The position numbers and the translations under genes are program-made. The notes below the pieces were generated by a model that was given only the letters and a program-made list of their open reading frames with translations, was not told the origin of the DNA and did no database searches. Of a DNA stretch of 45,157 nt, positions 1 through 8,716 are shown in pieces. The first letter of the stretch is position 1; each line of letters opens with the position of its first letter. Source of the stretch: an uncultured Luminiphilus sp. (GTDB lineage: Bacteria; Pseudomonadota; Gammaproteobacteria; Pseudomonadales; Halieaceae); NCBI GenBank assembly GCA_905479205.1, contig CAJQLP010000117.1:1-45157 (forward strand). The letters run 5' to 3'.

Positions 1-1
1 T

Positions 2-1291
2 GCGACTAACGTCGCTGCTGGCCCTGCAATACTGAGTTACGAACAAAGACCCGCAGTGCAAAATACCATTCTCGCTGAACGACTAGAGACACTACTGCCC
101 GTGCTAATGCGTGAGACCGGCATTGATCTTTGGGTCGTTATCGCTCGCGAATACAACGATGATCCGGTTTTTTTGACACTCGTGCCCAAGCCTCGTTTCA
201 CCGCACGGAGAACGACGATGCTGGTCTTTCACGATCGGGGCACGGAAGAAGGTATTGAGCGACTGACAATAAGTCGCTACCCACTAGGCTCACTCTATGA
301 CGCAGCATGGGAGGGCGGTGATCTCGATGCCCAGTGGCGCCAACTCGGCGACATCATCAAACAGAAAAAACCGACCTCTATTGCCATCAACACCAGCGAT
401 ACATGGCCAGTCGCCGATGGTTTGAGCCACTCTCTACACCAGCGCTTTCTAAGCGTGCTCGATTCCAGTTTACATCCGCGAATAGTGTCTTCAGAGAATC
501 TGGTAGTCCGCTGGCTCGAAACACGAATCGAATCAGAGCTAGCGGTGTGGCAACGAGCGGTTGCTCTCGCTCGACATACCATCGCCGAAGCATTCAGCGA
601 ACGCGTGATTACCCCCGGGGCTACAACGCTTGGGGATGTGGCGTGGTTCATCCGAGGCCGATTCGAGGAACAAGGACTCAAACCTTGGTTTCATCCAGAC
701 GTTAATCGGCAGTGGGAGGGACAAGACCCTAACGATAGCGCGAGCCTTAGGATAAGTAATTCGCCCGACACGGTCATACAGCGAGGCGATCTGCTGCATA
801 CCGATGTTGGCTTGTGCTACTTGGGCTTATGCACCGACACGCAAGAAATGGGTTACGTGCTAAAACTGGATGAGACAAAACCACCCTCTGGCCTGCAGTT
901 TGCTATGAAGGTCGGCAACCAATGGCAAGACGCTCTAACCGCAGAATTTCAGGTCGGCCGCACGGGCAATACCATTCTCGCTATGGCCCAAAAATCCCTC
1001 GCCGAGAGTGGTATTGAAAACGCCATTTACACACATCCACTAGGCTTTTTCGGCCATGCCCCTGGGCCAACCATAGGCATGTGGGACAACCAAAGCGCCA
1101 CACCAGGGCAAGGTGATTGGAAGCTCCACCCGAATACAGGTTATGCGATCGAGGGCAACGTCACCGTGGGTATTCCTGAATGGGGCGGACAAAAAGTAAA
1201 AATGAAGCTTGAGCAGAGTGCCTACTTCGACGGCAATGTCGTACATTATTTAGCCGGCCGACAAACCGTCTTGCATGAAGTGAAGCATTAA
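2..1291 (+). CDS. M24 family metallopeptidase (Xaa-Pro aminopeptidase-like), 5' end outside window
   Basis: Pita-bread-fold M24 peptidase, a family that cleaves N-terminal residues before proline or related amide bonds using two metal ions. The C-terminal half shows the five expected metal ligands in order: Asp in HTDVG (about nt 799-813), Asp in CTDTQ, His in GHAPGP (about nt 1051), Glu in AIEGN and Glu in KLEQS near the end. The N-terminal half is the usual creatinase-like domain. The reading frame is open back to base 2 with no good start; the GTG at 56 lies inside a continuous conserved-looking segment, so the gene is truncated by the window and the missing part probably holds a signal peptide. 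It converges on the next gene with 22 bp between. The family is certain; substrate and location are not. Confidence 0.85.
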   Translation, partial: ATNVAAGPAILSYEQRPAVQNTILAERLETLLPVLMRETGIDLWVVIAREYNDDPVFLTLVPKPRFTARRTTMLVFHDRGTEEGIERLTISRYPLGSLYDAAWEGGDLDAQWRQLGDIIKQKKPTSIAINTSDTWPVADGLSHSLHQRFLSVLDSSLHPRIVSSENLVVRWLETRIESELAVWQRAVALARHTIAEAFSERVITPGATTLGDVAWFIRGRFEEQGLKPWFHPDVNRQWEGQDPNDSASLRISNSPDTVIQRGDLLHTDVGLCYLGLCTDTQEMGYVLKLDETKPPSGLQFAMKVGNQWQDALTAEFQVGRTGNTILAMAQKSLAESGIENAIYTHPLGFFGHAPGPTIGMWDNQSATPGQGDWKLHPNTGYAIEGNVTVGIPEWGGQKVKMKLEQSAYFDGNVVHYLAGRQTVLHEVKH

Positions 1292-1313
1292 ATCTCGAGT
1301 AATAAGATGCTCA

Positions 1314-2054
1314 TCAATCGATCAACGACTTCAATAGCGAAGGATCATTGATCAATAACTCGCGTTGCGTATCGTCTTCTGTGGTCGCGGCCAGCGATGC
1401 GCATAGATTGACCATAGCGAGAGGTTCTCTCCCCACTTTTTTGTAGGTCATAACCGCCTCAGCGGGCGTCGACGTCAACTCAGCGATAAGTGCAGGACTC
1501 AATGCTCCAGCGGCGGGAATAAGATGAAACTGGGCTAGACTGTGCAGCGCTTTGAGTAACTTTGGGCCAACCATCTGGGGGGCAATATGATCTTTGTCTG
1601 CACGATTAATAATTGACTCAGTGATGTGAGTAAGAAAAGGCAGAATTGGTGAAGAAGCGCTGAAACCTAAGAACGCATTATGCGGCGTGATGAATTGCCG
1701 CCACTTGCCGTGCTCATCTTGTTGTATCCAGCACTCCTCCCCAAAGAAGCTATGCAGGTCAGCGGGGGGTGACCACAGAGGATCAACGCACAGTGTGTCG
1801 GCATCAAGCCAAATAGCTTGACCACCCTTTTTCTGCAGATGATCTTGCATCAAAAGCAGACGACCCAAATCTGCCAATATGGCTCCACGGCCATCCACCT
1901 TGCCTCGGTATCCTTGGGGCAATAAATCAAACAGCTCGTCACCAATAAATACGTAATTAAAGCCCTGCTGTTGTGCCCATTGCTCCACAGATTGAAGACA
2001 TTGCTCTACCCATTGAGGGCGTTGTGATGGGGCTGACTGAAAAACTATAGTCAC
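1314..2054 (-). CDS. Putative glycosyltransferase-like protein with DxD motif
   Basis: A 246-residue protein without a signal peptide or membrane segment. The clearest mark is WLDADTLC at about residues 92-99, a hydrophobic strand followed by DxD, the metal and sugar-nucleotide binding motif of GT-A fold glycosyltransferases (for example the GT32/OCH1-like and TcdA/TcdB-type families). The N-terminus (TIVFQSAP, then a helix with WVEQCLQSVEQWA) also fits a GT-A start. The second half has no motif I recognise. The start is GTG with a weak ribosome site. It stands alone, divergent from the M1 peptidase gene with a 106-bp gap. Donor and acceptor cannot be guessed; the assignment rests on one motif and could be wrong. 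Confidence 0.5.
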   Translation of the reverse strand: MTIVFQSAPSQRPQWVEQCLQSVEQWAQQQGFNYVFIGDELFDLLPQGYRGKVDGRGAILADLGRLLLMQDHLQKKGGQAIWLDADTLCVDPLWSPPADLHSFFGEECWIQQDEHGKWRQFITPHNAFLGFSASSPILPFLTHITESIINRADKDHIAPQMVGPKLLKALHSLAQFHLIPAAGALSPALIAELTSTPAEAVMTYKKVGREPLAMVNLCASLAATTEDDTQRELLINDPSLLKSLID

Positions 2055-2075
2055 GGCTAGATACTCGCTATTTGT

Positions 2076-2094
2076 TGTGTGAAAAACTTACACA
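2076..2094. promoter_or_regulatory. Inverted repeat in divergent promoter region
   Basis: TGTGT at 2076-2080 and ACACA at 2090-2094 form a perfect 5-bp dyad with a 9-base centre, in the 106-bp gap between the divergent glycosyltransferase-like and M1 peptidase genes. Position and symmetry fit an operator. It resembles but does not match a CRP/FNR-type half-site arrangement. No regulator gene is adjacent. Confidence 0.3.
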
Positions 2095-2160
2095 TAGGCC
2101 GCTTAACCATCGGGCCTTTTCGGAGGCTCTGCTAACATCACACTTCCTAAAAAAACGACC

Positions 2161-4608
2161 ATGACCTCTACTATGACACGACGTATTGTTCTGATCTTAA
2201 TTGCCGCACTGAGTTTAAACGCATTGTCCTACGCCGAGGTAGGGTCAGGTGCCAGAGCGTTTAATCAGTTGGGTGAAGCACTCCCCACAGCCACGACTTA
2301 TCGGACCGCTTCAGGAGCGCCCGGCAAAGATTACTGGCAGCAGCAAGCTGACTACGATATCAAAGCAAGCCTCAACGAGACACAGCGTTCAATCGACGCT
2401 ACAGCAAAGATCCGCTATCAGAATAACTCCCCAGACACCCTGCGCTATTTATGGCTGCAGCTTGATCAGAACCGCTTCCGCGACGATTCGCTTGACCGTC
2501 GATCGCGCACTAGTGACAAAGACCGTGTGAGCTACCAAACGCTGCGTGATCATCAGTCAATGATTGATAACGACTACGGCTATCAAGCCCTGCAATTCTC
2601 TGACGCATCGGGCAACCCGATAAAAGCCACTGTGGTCGATACTCTCGTCAGACTGGATCTTCAACGCCCTTTAGAACCTGGCGCAAGCGTTACCCTCGGA
2701 GTCACTTGGCAGTTCTCTATTATTGAGGACGCGGCCATTGGCGGGCGAAGTGGCTATGAGTTATTCCCTGAGAATAATACTCAGCTGTTCTTTTTGGCTC
2801 AGTGGTTTCCTAGATTGGCAGCCTACTCAGATTATGAGGGATGGCACAACAAAGCCTTTCTGGGTCGCGGTGAATTCACTCTTGAATTCGGCAACTATAA
2901 CGTTGAATTAACGGTACCTGACAACCACATCGTTTCGGCTACCGGTGAACTCACTAACAGCAACGACGTGCTGTCCAAGAATCAGCTCGCAAGATTGAAC
3001 GCAGTCGCCGCAGATAAGCTCAGCTTTATCGTGACCCCAGAAGAAGCGAAACAAAACGAAACCACCGACGCTACCGGAACGAAAACCTGGCGTTTTAGTG
3101 CAGAAAACGTGCGGGATTTTGCGTGGGCTTCTTCCAGTAAGTTTATTTGGGACGCCATGATTCACGAGCAACCCGGCGCTGAGTACGACAAGGTACTCGC
3201 GATGTCGTTCTATCCCAATGAGGCAGAGCCAGTTTGGTCAAAGTATTCAACCCATGCGGTCGCTCATACTCTCGATGTTTATAGCAGACTATCTTTTGAT
3301 TACCCCTACCCGGTCGCACAATCCGTGAACACCTGGGATCGCGGTGGAATGGAATACCCCATGATTACCTTTAACGGTTATCGACCGGATCCGCCCAAAC
3401 TCGAGAAAGACAAGCCCGCCACCACTAAAGCGAACGAACAACGAGCCTATTCGCGAGATATTAAGTACAGTTTAATTGGGGTCATCATCCATGAAATTGG
3501 CCACATATATTTTCCTATGGTGGTTAACTCTGATGAACGTCAGTGGACATGGATGGACGAAGGTCTCAACACCTTCCTCGAGTACGTAGCTGAATTGGAA
3601 TGGGAGGAGAAATACCCCGCGTTCGGTGGTGAGACTAATATCCTCGACTATATTCCTAGCTATATGGCGTCCAGCAATCAAGTCCCCATCATGACTCAGT
3701 CGGACTCCATCTTGCAGTTCGGACCTAACGCCTACGTTAAGCCCGCCGCAGCCCTAACCGTTCTCAGAGAAACGGTGATGGGGCGGGACCTATTCGACTT
3801 TGCTTTCAGAGAGTATTCCCAGCGCTGGAAATTTAAGCGTCCCACACCTGCCGACTTCTTTCGTACTATGGAAGACGCTTCAGGCGTCGATCTTGATTGG
3901 TTCTGGCGCGCATGGTTTTTCGGCACTGAACACGTTGACATTGCGATTACCGATATTCGTGCTTATCGCCTGAAATCAAGTAACCCCGATATCGACTACC
4001 CACTTGATCGCGAAGAGAATAATCGCAACAAGCCCGCTCCAGTATCCATTGAGCGTAATCAAGCGCAGGGTATAGAAACTCGTGAAGCACGCTACGAGGA
4101 GCTGAAAGATCTTTACAGCGAGAACGATCGCTACACGGTGAGCAACGAAGATCGTAATGAAGCGGAAAAAGCGTTCAACAAATTAGAACCTTGGGAGCGA
4201 CGCGTTTTCGAACGAGCCATAGACGATAATGAGCTGTTCTACTTTCTCGATTTTTCGAACAAAGGCGGAGTTCCAAGCCCAGTACTCATGACCATTAACT
4301 ATGAGAATGGCGCTACGCGAGAGCTCGAACTGCCAGCTGAGATCTGGCGTCGAAACGCCGAAAAAGTCACGTTTAGCCTTATTGAAAAGGACCCAATTGC
4401 CTTCATCGAAATAGATCGACATCATCAAACTGCTGACAGCGATTTCCGCAATAATCGTTTTCCGCCGAGCATCTATCAGTCACGACTAGAGGCCTATAAG
4501 TCAAAGCGTGACACACGCAACCTCATGGCGGATTTGCTTGTTGAGCTGAAAGCGAAAGATGGCGAAGCGAGCGATAGTAAGTCTGCGCCACTTGAAGCAG
4601 CTCAATAA
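2161..4608 (+). CDS. Secreted M1 family metallopeptidase
   Basis: A zinc aminopeptidase-like enzyme of the gluzincin class. The zinc site is complete: HEIGH at residues 444-448 and the third ligand Glu467 in WMDEGLN, exactly the HExxH-x18-E spacing of M1. The substrate-side motif is GGMEYP (about residue 399), equivalent to the family GxMEN. Residues 1-25 form a signal peptide ending near SYA, so the protein is periplasmic or secreted. At 815 residues it has an N-terminal beta-sandwich, the catalytic domain and a long C-terminal extension rich in charged residues. No strong SD precedes the ATG. The DUF6702-like gene starts 6 bases after its stop, so the two are cotranscribed. M1 membership is certain; natural substrate unknown. 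Confidence 0.9.
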   Translation: MTSTMTRRIVLILIAALSLNALSYAEVGSGARAFNQLGEALPTATTYRTASGAPGKDYWQQQADYDIKASLNETQRSIDATAKIRYQNNSPDTLRYLWLQLDQNRFRDDSLDRRSRTSDKDRVSYQTLRDHQSMIDNDYGYQALQFSDASGNPIKATVVDTLVRLDLQRPLEPGASVTLGVTWQFSIIEDAAIGGRSGYELFPENNTQLFFLAQWFPRLAAYSDYEGWHNKAFLGRGEFTLEFGNYNVELTVPDNHIVSATGELTNSNDVLSKNQLARLNAVAADKLSFIVTPEEAKQNETTDATGTKTWRFSAENVRDFAWASSSKFIWDAMIHEQPGAEYDKVLAMSFYPNEAEPVWSKYSTHAVAHTLDVYSRLSFDYPYPVAQSVNTWDRGGMEYPMITFNGYRPDPPKLEKDKPATTKANEQRAYSRDIKYSLIGVIIHEIGHIYFPMVVNSDERQWTWMDEGLNTFLEYVAELEWEEKYPAFGGETNILDYIPSYMASSNQVPIMTQSDSILQFGPNAYVKPAAALTVLRETVMGRDLFDFAFREYSQRWKFKRPTPADFFRTMEDASGVDLDWFWRAWFFGTEHVDIAITDIRAYRLKSSNPDIDYPLDREENNRNKPAPVSIERNQAQGIETREARYEELKDLYSENDRYTVSNEDRNEAEKAFNKLEPWERRVFERAIDDNELFYFLDFSNKGGVPSPVLMTINYENGATRELELPAEIWRRNAEKVTFSLIEKDPIAFIEIDRHHQTADSDFRNNRFPPSIYQSRLEAYKSKRDTRNLMADLLVELKAKDGEASDSKSAPLEAAQ

Positions 4609-4614
4609 GTCAGC

Positions 4615-5133
4615 ATGACGCTGCCTAGGCTCCAGTCTTTGCTCATCGATGTTTTGCGCATTCATGTAATGAGGCTGGGAATCCTACTTACCGGGCTTAT
4701 GTTGCTAATCAGCGTGGCGTCTGCACATCGCGGGCACGGTGTTTGGACCGACATAGTGTGGAGCGGCAATCACTTTGAGATTACGCACCGATTCCACGCT
4801 GCGGATGGGTTAGCAGCTAACCGCTTTGTGGGTGGTAGCGGCGCACTCACTAACGCAGAGGACTTAGCGCGTCTTGCCCTCTATGTAGAGCAGCGATTTG
4901 CTATTGTAGATACCATAAGTAATGACAGTGACACGAATCAAGTCGCCGAGTTGAAGACTCTTGGGGCGGAGGTCGACGATGATTTTGTGTACGTTTATCA
5001 AGAGTGGTGGCCACTTTCGCTACCCGACGCAGCCCTGCAGCTACAGCATTCTGTGCTTCTGGATGTGGAGCCTTCGACGCAAATTTTTGTGCGGATAGAC
5101 ACGCCGAAGGGTATAGAAGAACGACGACTGTAA
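4615..5133 (+). CDS. DUF6702-like small exported protein, operonic with M1 peptidase
   Basis: A 172-residue protein that looks like the DUF6702 family, which I recall as often encoded next to M1 peptidases; function unknown. A hydrophobic segment (MRLGILLTGLMLLISVASA) followed by a His-rich mature start (HRGHG) makes export likely. The mature part is predicted beta-rich, without catalytic motifs. Two starts are possible: ATG 4615, 6 bases after the M1 gene stop and probably translationally coupled, or ATG 4669, which gives a textbook signal peptide; neither has a strong SD. Its conserved place after the peptidase suggests a chaperone, inhibitor or surface partner of that enzyme, but this is inference. 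Confidence 0.6.
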   Translation: MTLPRLQSLLIDVLRIHVMRLGILLTGLMLLISVASAHRGHGVWTDIVWSGNHFEITHRFHAADGLAANRFVGGSGALTNAEDLARLALYVEQRFAIVDTISNDSDTNQVAELKTLGAEVDDDFVYVYQEWWPLSLPDAALQLQHSVLLDVEPSTQIFVRIDTPKGIEERRL

Positions 5134-5134
5134 T

Positions 5135-5159
5135 GAGCGCCCTTCTGCAAAGAAGGCTC
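5135..5159 (+). terminator. Stem-loop after the DUF6702-like gene, no clear U-tract
   Basis: CCTTC (5141-5145) pairs with GAAGG (5152-5156) around a 6-base loop, and GAG (5135-5137) with CTC (5157-5159) across a 3-base bulge, starting 2 bases after the stop codon. Position fits a transcription end for the M1/DUF6702 operon, but the T-run of an intrinsic terminator is missing. Confidence 0.35.
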
Positions 5160-5182
5160 ATGCAACCGACCGGCGGCGCTGC

Positions 5183-5233
5183 CTGAACCTAGAAGCGACC
5201 TAAACTTAGAAGCTATCTGAACTCAGTGGCTAC
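5183..5233. repeat. 17-bp tandem repeat, three degenerate copies
   Basis: Three adjacent 17-bp units: ctgaacctagaagcgac (5183-5199), ctaaacttagaagctat (5200-5216) and ctgaactcagtggctac (5217-5233). Copies 1 and 2 share 13 of 17 bases and copies 2 and 3 share 12. The array fills the convergent gap and its last copy includes the soxB stop codon (TAG on the minus strand at 5232-5230). Confidence 0.7.
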
Positions 5234-6933
5234 GCTACGCCTTTATTGCCGGACAAGCCTTTGATCACTGGCTCTTTCAGCGGCACTGCTCTAATCGTTC
5301 CCTGATCGCGCAACCAGCGTGCGACGACATCCCAAATGGGCTCTCCTTCGGCCGGCTGCATAGATGCCCAACCGGCCACTTTATACGTTCTCGAAGGATC
5401 GATCGCTTTGCCTGACAAAGCCATATCGCTGATGCGTTGACCCGCGCCTGCCAGAGGAGAAATAGCGTAATCCAAACCACCTACTCTCACCATATCGCCG
5501 CCCTGCTGGTAATACGGATCAGGATTGAACAAGTTATCCGCGACATCTTCCAAAATCACTTTAAGGAAATCACCCTTCATTTCGCTCAGCGTTACACTGG
5601 GATACGTTATCGCCACCTGTGACATCAGGTCTTCCATTGTGATTTCATCGCCGGGTAAAAGAGATGTGCCCCAACGAAAACCAGGAGACAGCGAAACGTC
5701 TGCGCCTAACTCGTCAATGAGAGCGTCGCATATCAATTGATCAAAGCTGCCATTAAAATTTCCTCGCCGATACAAAAGGTCATCGGTTGTGGCCAACACT
5801 TCACTCAGCCGCGACTGATACGGCGCCCGAATTTTTTCAATAAGCGCTGACATATCGGGATCCGCCGGAAGCAAATCAGCGAACACTGGCAGCAACTTAT
5901 AAGACCAATCTTTTATCTTGCCATTGCGGACATCAAAATCTAGAACGCCCAAAAACTTTCCATTTGATCCCGCGTTAGTCACCAAAGTCATGCCCGCTGG
6001 GTTCTTAACTTCCATAGCTTTTGGTATGGCGTCGTGGGTATGTCCGCCCATAATGGCGTCCAACCCTGTGATACGTGAAGCTAACTTGATATCAGTGTCT
6101 GCGCCGTTGTGTGAAAGCAGTACAACAACCTGAGCACCTGCGGCTCTTACTTCATCAATCTTTAGTTGCAGCTCACGCTCCTGAATGCCAAATGTCCATC
6201 CGTCAGTAAAGTAAGAAGGATTAGCAATAGGCGTATATGGAAACGCTTGCCCAATAATGGCAACTGGAACGCCGTTAATTTCTTTGACCGTGTGGCTGGC
6301 AAAAACGGGATCACCAAAATCGAAATCTTTCACATTGTGCGCGATAAAATCAATGTGGCCGTCTAAATCATTCTCGATGATTTCCTGCACACGATCGGCC
6401 CCAAGAGTGAATTCCCAGTGTCCCGTCATTACATCAATGCCGAGAAGCTTACTCGCGTCGACCATGTCTTGGCCGTTAGTCCAGAGCGATGTCGCTGAGC
6501 CTTGCCATAAATCCCCGCCATCGAGGAGCACCGCACCGGGGCGGTTAGCCTTGACGCGCTTGACCAGCGTAGACAAGTGGGCAAATCCACCCACCTTGCC
6601 AAAGCGCTGGCTGGACTCAATGAAGTCGAGATAGGTGAATGCATGCGATTCGCGGGTACCTGCGGACAAACCGTAAGCATCCAAAAGCGCTTGACCGATT
6701 AGGTGTGGAGCACGGTTTCGTGCACCGTGAACACCAATATTGACTTGCGGCTCGCGGTAGAAGATCGGCTGCAATTGCGCGTGGGCATCGGTCATGTGCA
6801 TAAGATGCACGTTGCCAAAGCGTGGCACATCGTAGTCAAAATTTGCAGCTCGAGCACCGCGCGTTAAGGTGGGCAATGACAGTCCCGCAGCCAAGCCCAG
6901 CGCGAGCATTTTGTTAAACTCACGTCTTTCCAT
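5230..6933 (-). CDS. soxB: SoxB thiosulfohydrolase
   Basis: Periplasmic dimanganese hydrolase that releases sulfate from the thiosulfonate carried by the SoxY cysteine. It belongs to the 5'-nucleotidase-like metallophosphatase family, and the metal motifs are in order: MTDAHAQ (residues 47-53), GGDLWQG, GHWEFT (the SoxB form of GNHE), HNVK, LLSHNG and GGHTHD. The N-terminus ERREFNKML plus a hydrophobic stretch is a twin-arginine signal, as expected for a protein folded around metals before export. At 567 residues it has the usual SoxB length. SD AGGAG lies 6 bases before the ATG. It is the last gene of soxCDYZAXB, 23 bp after soxX. Confidence 0.97.
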   Translation of the reverse strand: MERREFNKMLALGLAAGLSLPTLTRGARAANFDYDVPRFGNVHLMHMTDAHAQLQPIFYREPQVNIGVHGARNRAPHLIGQALLDAYGLSAGTRESHAFTYLDFIESSQRFGKVGGFAHLSTLVKRVKANRPGAVLLDGGDLWQGSATSLWTNGQDMVDASKLLGIDVMTGHWEFTLGADRVQEIIENDLDGHIDFIAHNVKDFDFGDPVFASHTVKEINGVPVAIIGQAFPYTPIANPSYFTDGWTFGIQERELQLKIDEVRAAGAQVVVLLSHNGADTDIKLASRITGLDAIMGGHTHDAIPKAMEVKNPAGMTLVTNAGSNGKFLGVLDFDVRNGKIKDWSYKLLPVFADLLPADPDMSALIEKIRAPYQSRLSEVLATTDDLLYRRGNFNGSFDQLICDALIDELGADVSLSPGFRWGTSLLPGDEITMEDLMSQVAITYPSVTLSEMKGDFLKVILEDVADNLFNPDPYYQQGGDMVRVGGLDYAISPLAGAGQRISDMALSGKAIDPSRTYKVAGWASMQPAEGEPIWDVVARWLRDQGTIRAVPLKEPVIKGLSGNKGVA

Positions 6934-6956
6934 GGTCTACTCCTGCAAAAAGAGAA

Positions 6957-7562
6957 TCAGTCGGCGGCATCCATGGGCTGGTTAACCGGAGAATTGGGGT
7001 CCAACAAATACGCCATTACGTCTTTCAGTTGCTGCTCGGTTAGTATTCCTTGAGCACCAAATCGTGGCATGTGCGAGCAGGTGTTATAAGCATGGGTATT
7101 CCAAAGCTTTGTCCACGTATATTGAACAACAACATCGCTTTGACCACGGGCGCCATAGTTAGTAAGTGACGGCCCAAGCGTGCCGTAGGCCATCTCACGG
7201 GGGTCAAGTTGATGGCAGGCATAACAGTTACCACCATTAGGATCCGCTGGATTATCGGAGTACTGGAGCCCACGCCCATTGTTCGCAATCTCGCCGCCAG
7301 ACACCCAATCGCCCAGGTAAACGCCGTCCGCAGGATGCTCAATGCCTGCCATTGCACGCTCTCGTACTGCGTTCATAGTGTCTAGATCGCCCCGCTCTGC
7401 ACGTGGCTTGCTGCAAAACGCCTGCACGTCATCTTGTTCGATGCGATCGAGGGTCGCTTGATTCTTGTCTACCATGGACGCCCGCAGCACTTCAGATGGG
7501 GAATCTGCAAACGTCAGACTAGCCCATGCACATGCAAGGGTAATAGCCAGTTTCTTGATCAT
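6957..7562 (-). CDS. soxX: SoxX cytochrome c subunit of SoxAX
   Basis: Small c-type cytochrome that with SoxA couples thiosulfate oxidatively to the SoxY cysteine. One CxxCH (CYACH, about residues 113-117 from the chosen start) is followed by GPSLTNYG, and Met in CSHMPRFG is the probable distal heme ligand. An N-terminal hydrophobic stretch (KKLAITLACAWASLTFA) is the Sec signal. I chose ATG 7562 over GTG 7571: the SD GAGG sits 8 bases upstream of 7562, whereas it touches the GTG directly. With the GTG the gene would overlap soxA by 4 bp. The protein is about 201 residues. An extended linker before the heme site (about residues 40-110) is typical of longer SoxX forms. Confidence 0.95.
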   Translation of the reverse strand: MIKKLAITLACAWASLTFADSPSEVLRASMVDKNQATLDRIEQDDVQAFCSKPRAERGDLDTMNAVRERAMAGIEHPADGVYLGDWVSGGEIANNGRGLQYSDNPADPNGGNCYACHQLDPREMAYGTLGPSLTNYGARGQSDVVVQYTWTKLWNTHAYNTCSHMPRFGAQGILTEQQLKDVMAYLLDPNSPVNQPMDAAD

Positions 7563-7567
7563 CCGGA

Positions 7568-8395
7568 TCACCTCTTAAGTCCTGGGGCTGCGAGTTCAGC
7601 ACCCGCGGCGTTAACAGCCAGATAGGTTTGTAATGCGACGCTTGCAGGAGACCCCATAACGAGTTCAGGTAGTCGCTGCTGACGGAGGCAATCGCGCATT
7701 CGCCAGCCCATAGTACGCACAACACCCTCTGAAATACGGTAAGCGGGCCAGCTTGTGTAAGCGCCTGCCGCTCCTTCATGGCTATCTAAATTTGCCAAAT
7801 CCTGCAAGCGGATACGCATGCCAGCCTGTTCGTGGCACGTTGCGCAGGAAAAGTCGTGAGGCCCCGCACGGTAATAAAACAATTCCTCACCCAAAGCATA
7901 CATAGCGCGCTCTTCCGGGCGATCCTGACTGGGAGAGACGGCTACTGCAGACGACTGATCGACAATAAACGCAGCAAGCGCCTCCATCTCGGTACCCTGA
8001 TCCCCACGTAGAGAATAAGGCTTTGCATGAATGTCTTCGCGACTACGTCCTTGCAGCTCGACCATACAAAACTCTAAGCGAGCTTCAAGGTCCATCACCC
8101 TTCCCGCATCCTCGAAGTAGCGTGGCAAGTACGCGTAAGCCCCCTCCAGCACGCCAGGACCTAAACCCAAATCGCACTCGGCTAATGTGGCCTGTTTTGG
8201 GCCCGCGGGTGCGAACCAGTACTCCTCACCTTCATCGATGACAAACACCGCAGGGTTATCGTCACCCATCATTTCGCGATACTCGTCAAAGATGCCCTCT
8301 TGGGCTTGCACTATCATCGCCGTCAAGACGCTCATAGTGAACGTGAAGCTCTTAATTATCGTCATTCCCATTGCGGTCCCCACTAAAGCCTTCAA
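7568..8395 (-). CDS. soxA: SoxA, monoheme L-cysteine S-thiosulfotransferase subunit
   Basis: Catalytic subunit of SoxAX, which attaches thiosulfate to SoxY. One heme motif CATCH is at residues 184-188 and the active-site cysteine is C236 in MRDCLRQQ. The N-terminal domain has no CxxCH; it keeps two single cysteines (C74 in ECDLG and C110 in EFCMV), which likely form a disulfide where diheme SoxA proteins bind a second heme. This is therefore the monoheme type. Residues 1-31 form a Sec signal peptide ending near VQA. It overlaps soxZ by 4 bp (ATGA) and meets soxX closely, so translation is coupled. Confidence 0.95.
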   Translation of the reverse strand: MKALVGTAMGMTIIKSFTFTMSVLTAMIVQAQEGIFDEYREMMGDDNPAVFVIDEGEEYWFAPAGPKQATLAECDLGLGPGVLEGAYAYLPRYFEDAGRVMDLEARLEFCMVELQGRSREDIHAKPYSLRGDQGTEMEALAAFIVDQSSAVAVSPSQDRPEERAMYALGEELFYYRAGPHDFSCATCHEQAGMRIRLQDLANLDSHEGAAGAYTSWPAYRISEGVVRTMGWRMRDCLRQQRLPELVMGSPASVALQTYLAVNAAGAELAAPGLKR

Positions 8396-8703
8396 CGAAT
8401 TTTTGTAGTGCCTTCGCCGGTTTCGCCTTTATTATCAGTCCAGACAACAGCCACTTCGTCACCCGGGGCACCGCCCTCGAACTGGATGCCTAGGAATGGG
8501 TTAGCAGAGACGGCCGCGCCCCAATAAGCATGCATAACGACATTACCCTTATGAGTAACCGTCACTTCTTCAATAAAATGCGCGGGAATAGGTTCCCCGG
8601 CTTGATCTTTACGCAGCCCCGTTTCCATAGGGTGGCGCATTAATGCTTTAACTTCTGTGTAATCGCCTTGCTGCTGCGCCCGGATTCTAATTTTTCCAGC
8701 CAT
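8392..8703 (-). CDS. soxZ: SoxZ, partner of the SoxY carrier
   Basis: Forms the SoxYZ complex that carries the sulfur substrate through the cycle. The 103-residue length, the start AGKIRIRAQ, the ALMRHPMETG motif, and the immunoglobulin-like C-terminal half with NPFLGIQF and the G-rich end are typical of SoxZ. As expected it has no signal peptide and must leave the cell bound to Tat-exported SoxY. SD AAGGAGAT lies directly upstream of the ATG. It lies 13 bp after soxY and overlaps soxA by 4 bp. Confidence 0.96.
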   Translation of the reverse strand: MAGKIRIRAQQQGDYTEVKALMRHPMETGLRKDQAGEPIPAHFIEEVTVTHKGNVVMHAYWGAAVSANPFLGIQFEGGAPGDEVAVVWTDNKGETGEGTTKIR

Positions 8704-8716
8704 GAGTCAATCTCCT

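Noticed and set aside
56-58. GTG 56 as true start of the M24 peptidase
   Set aside because: The frame stays open to base 2 and no signal peptide or SD is seen at 56; truncation by the window is the simpler reading.
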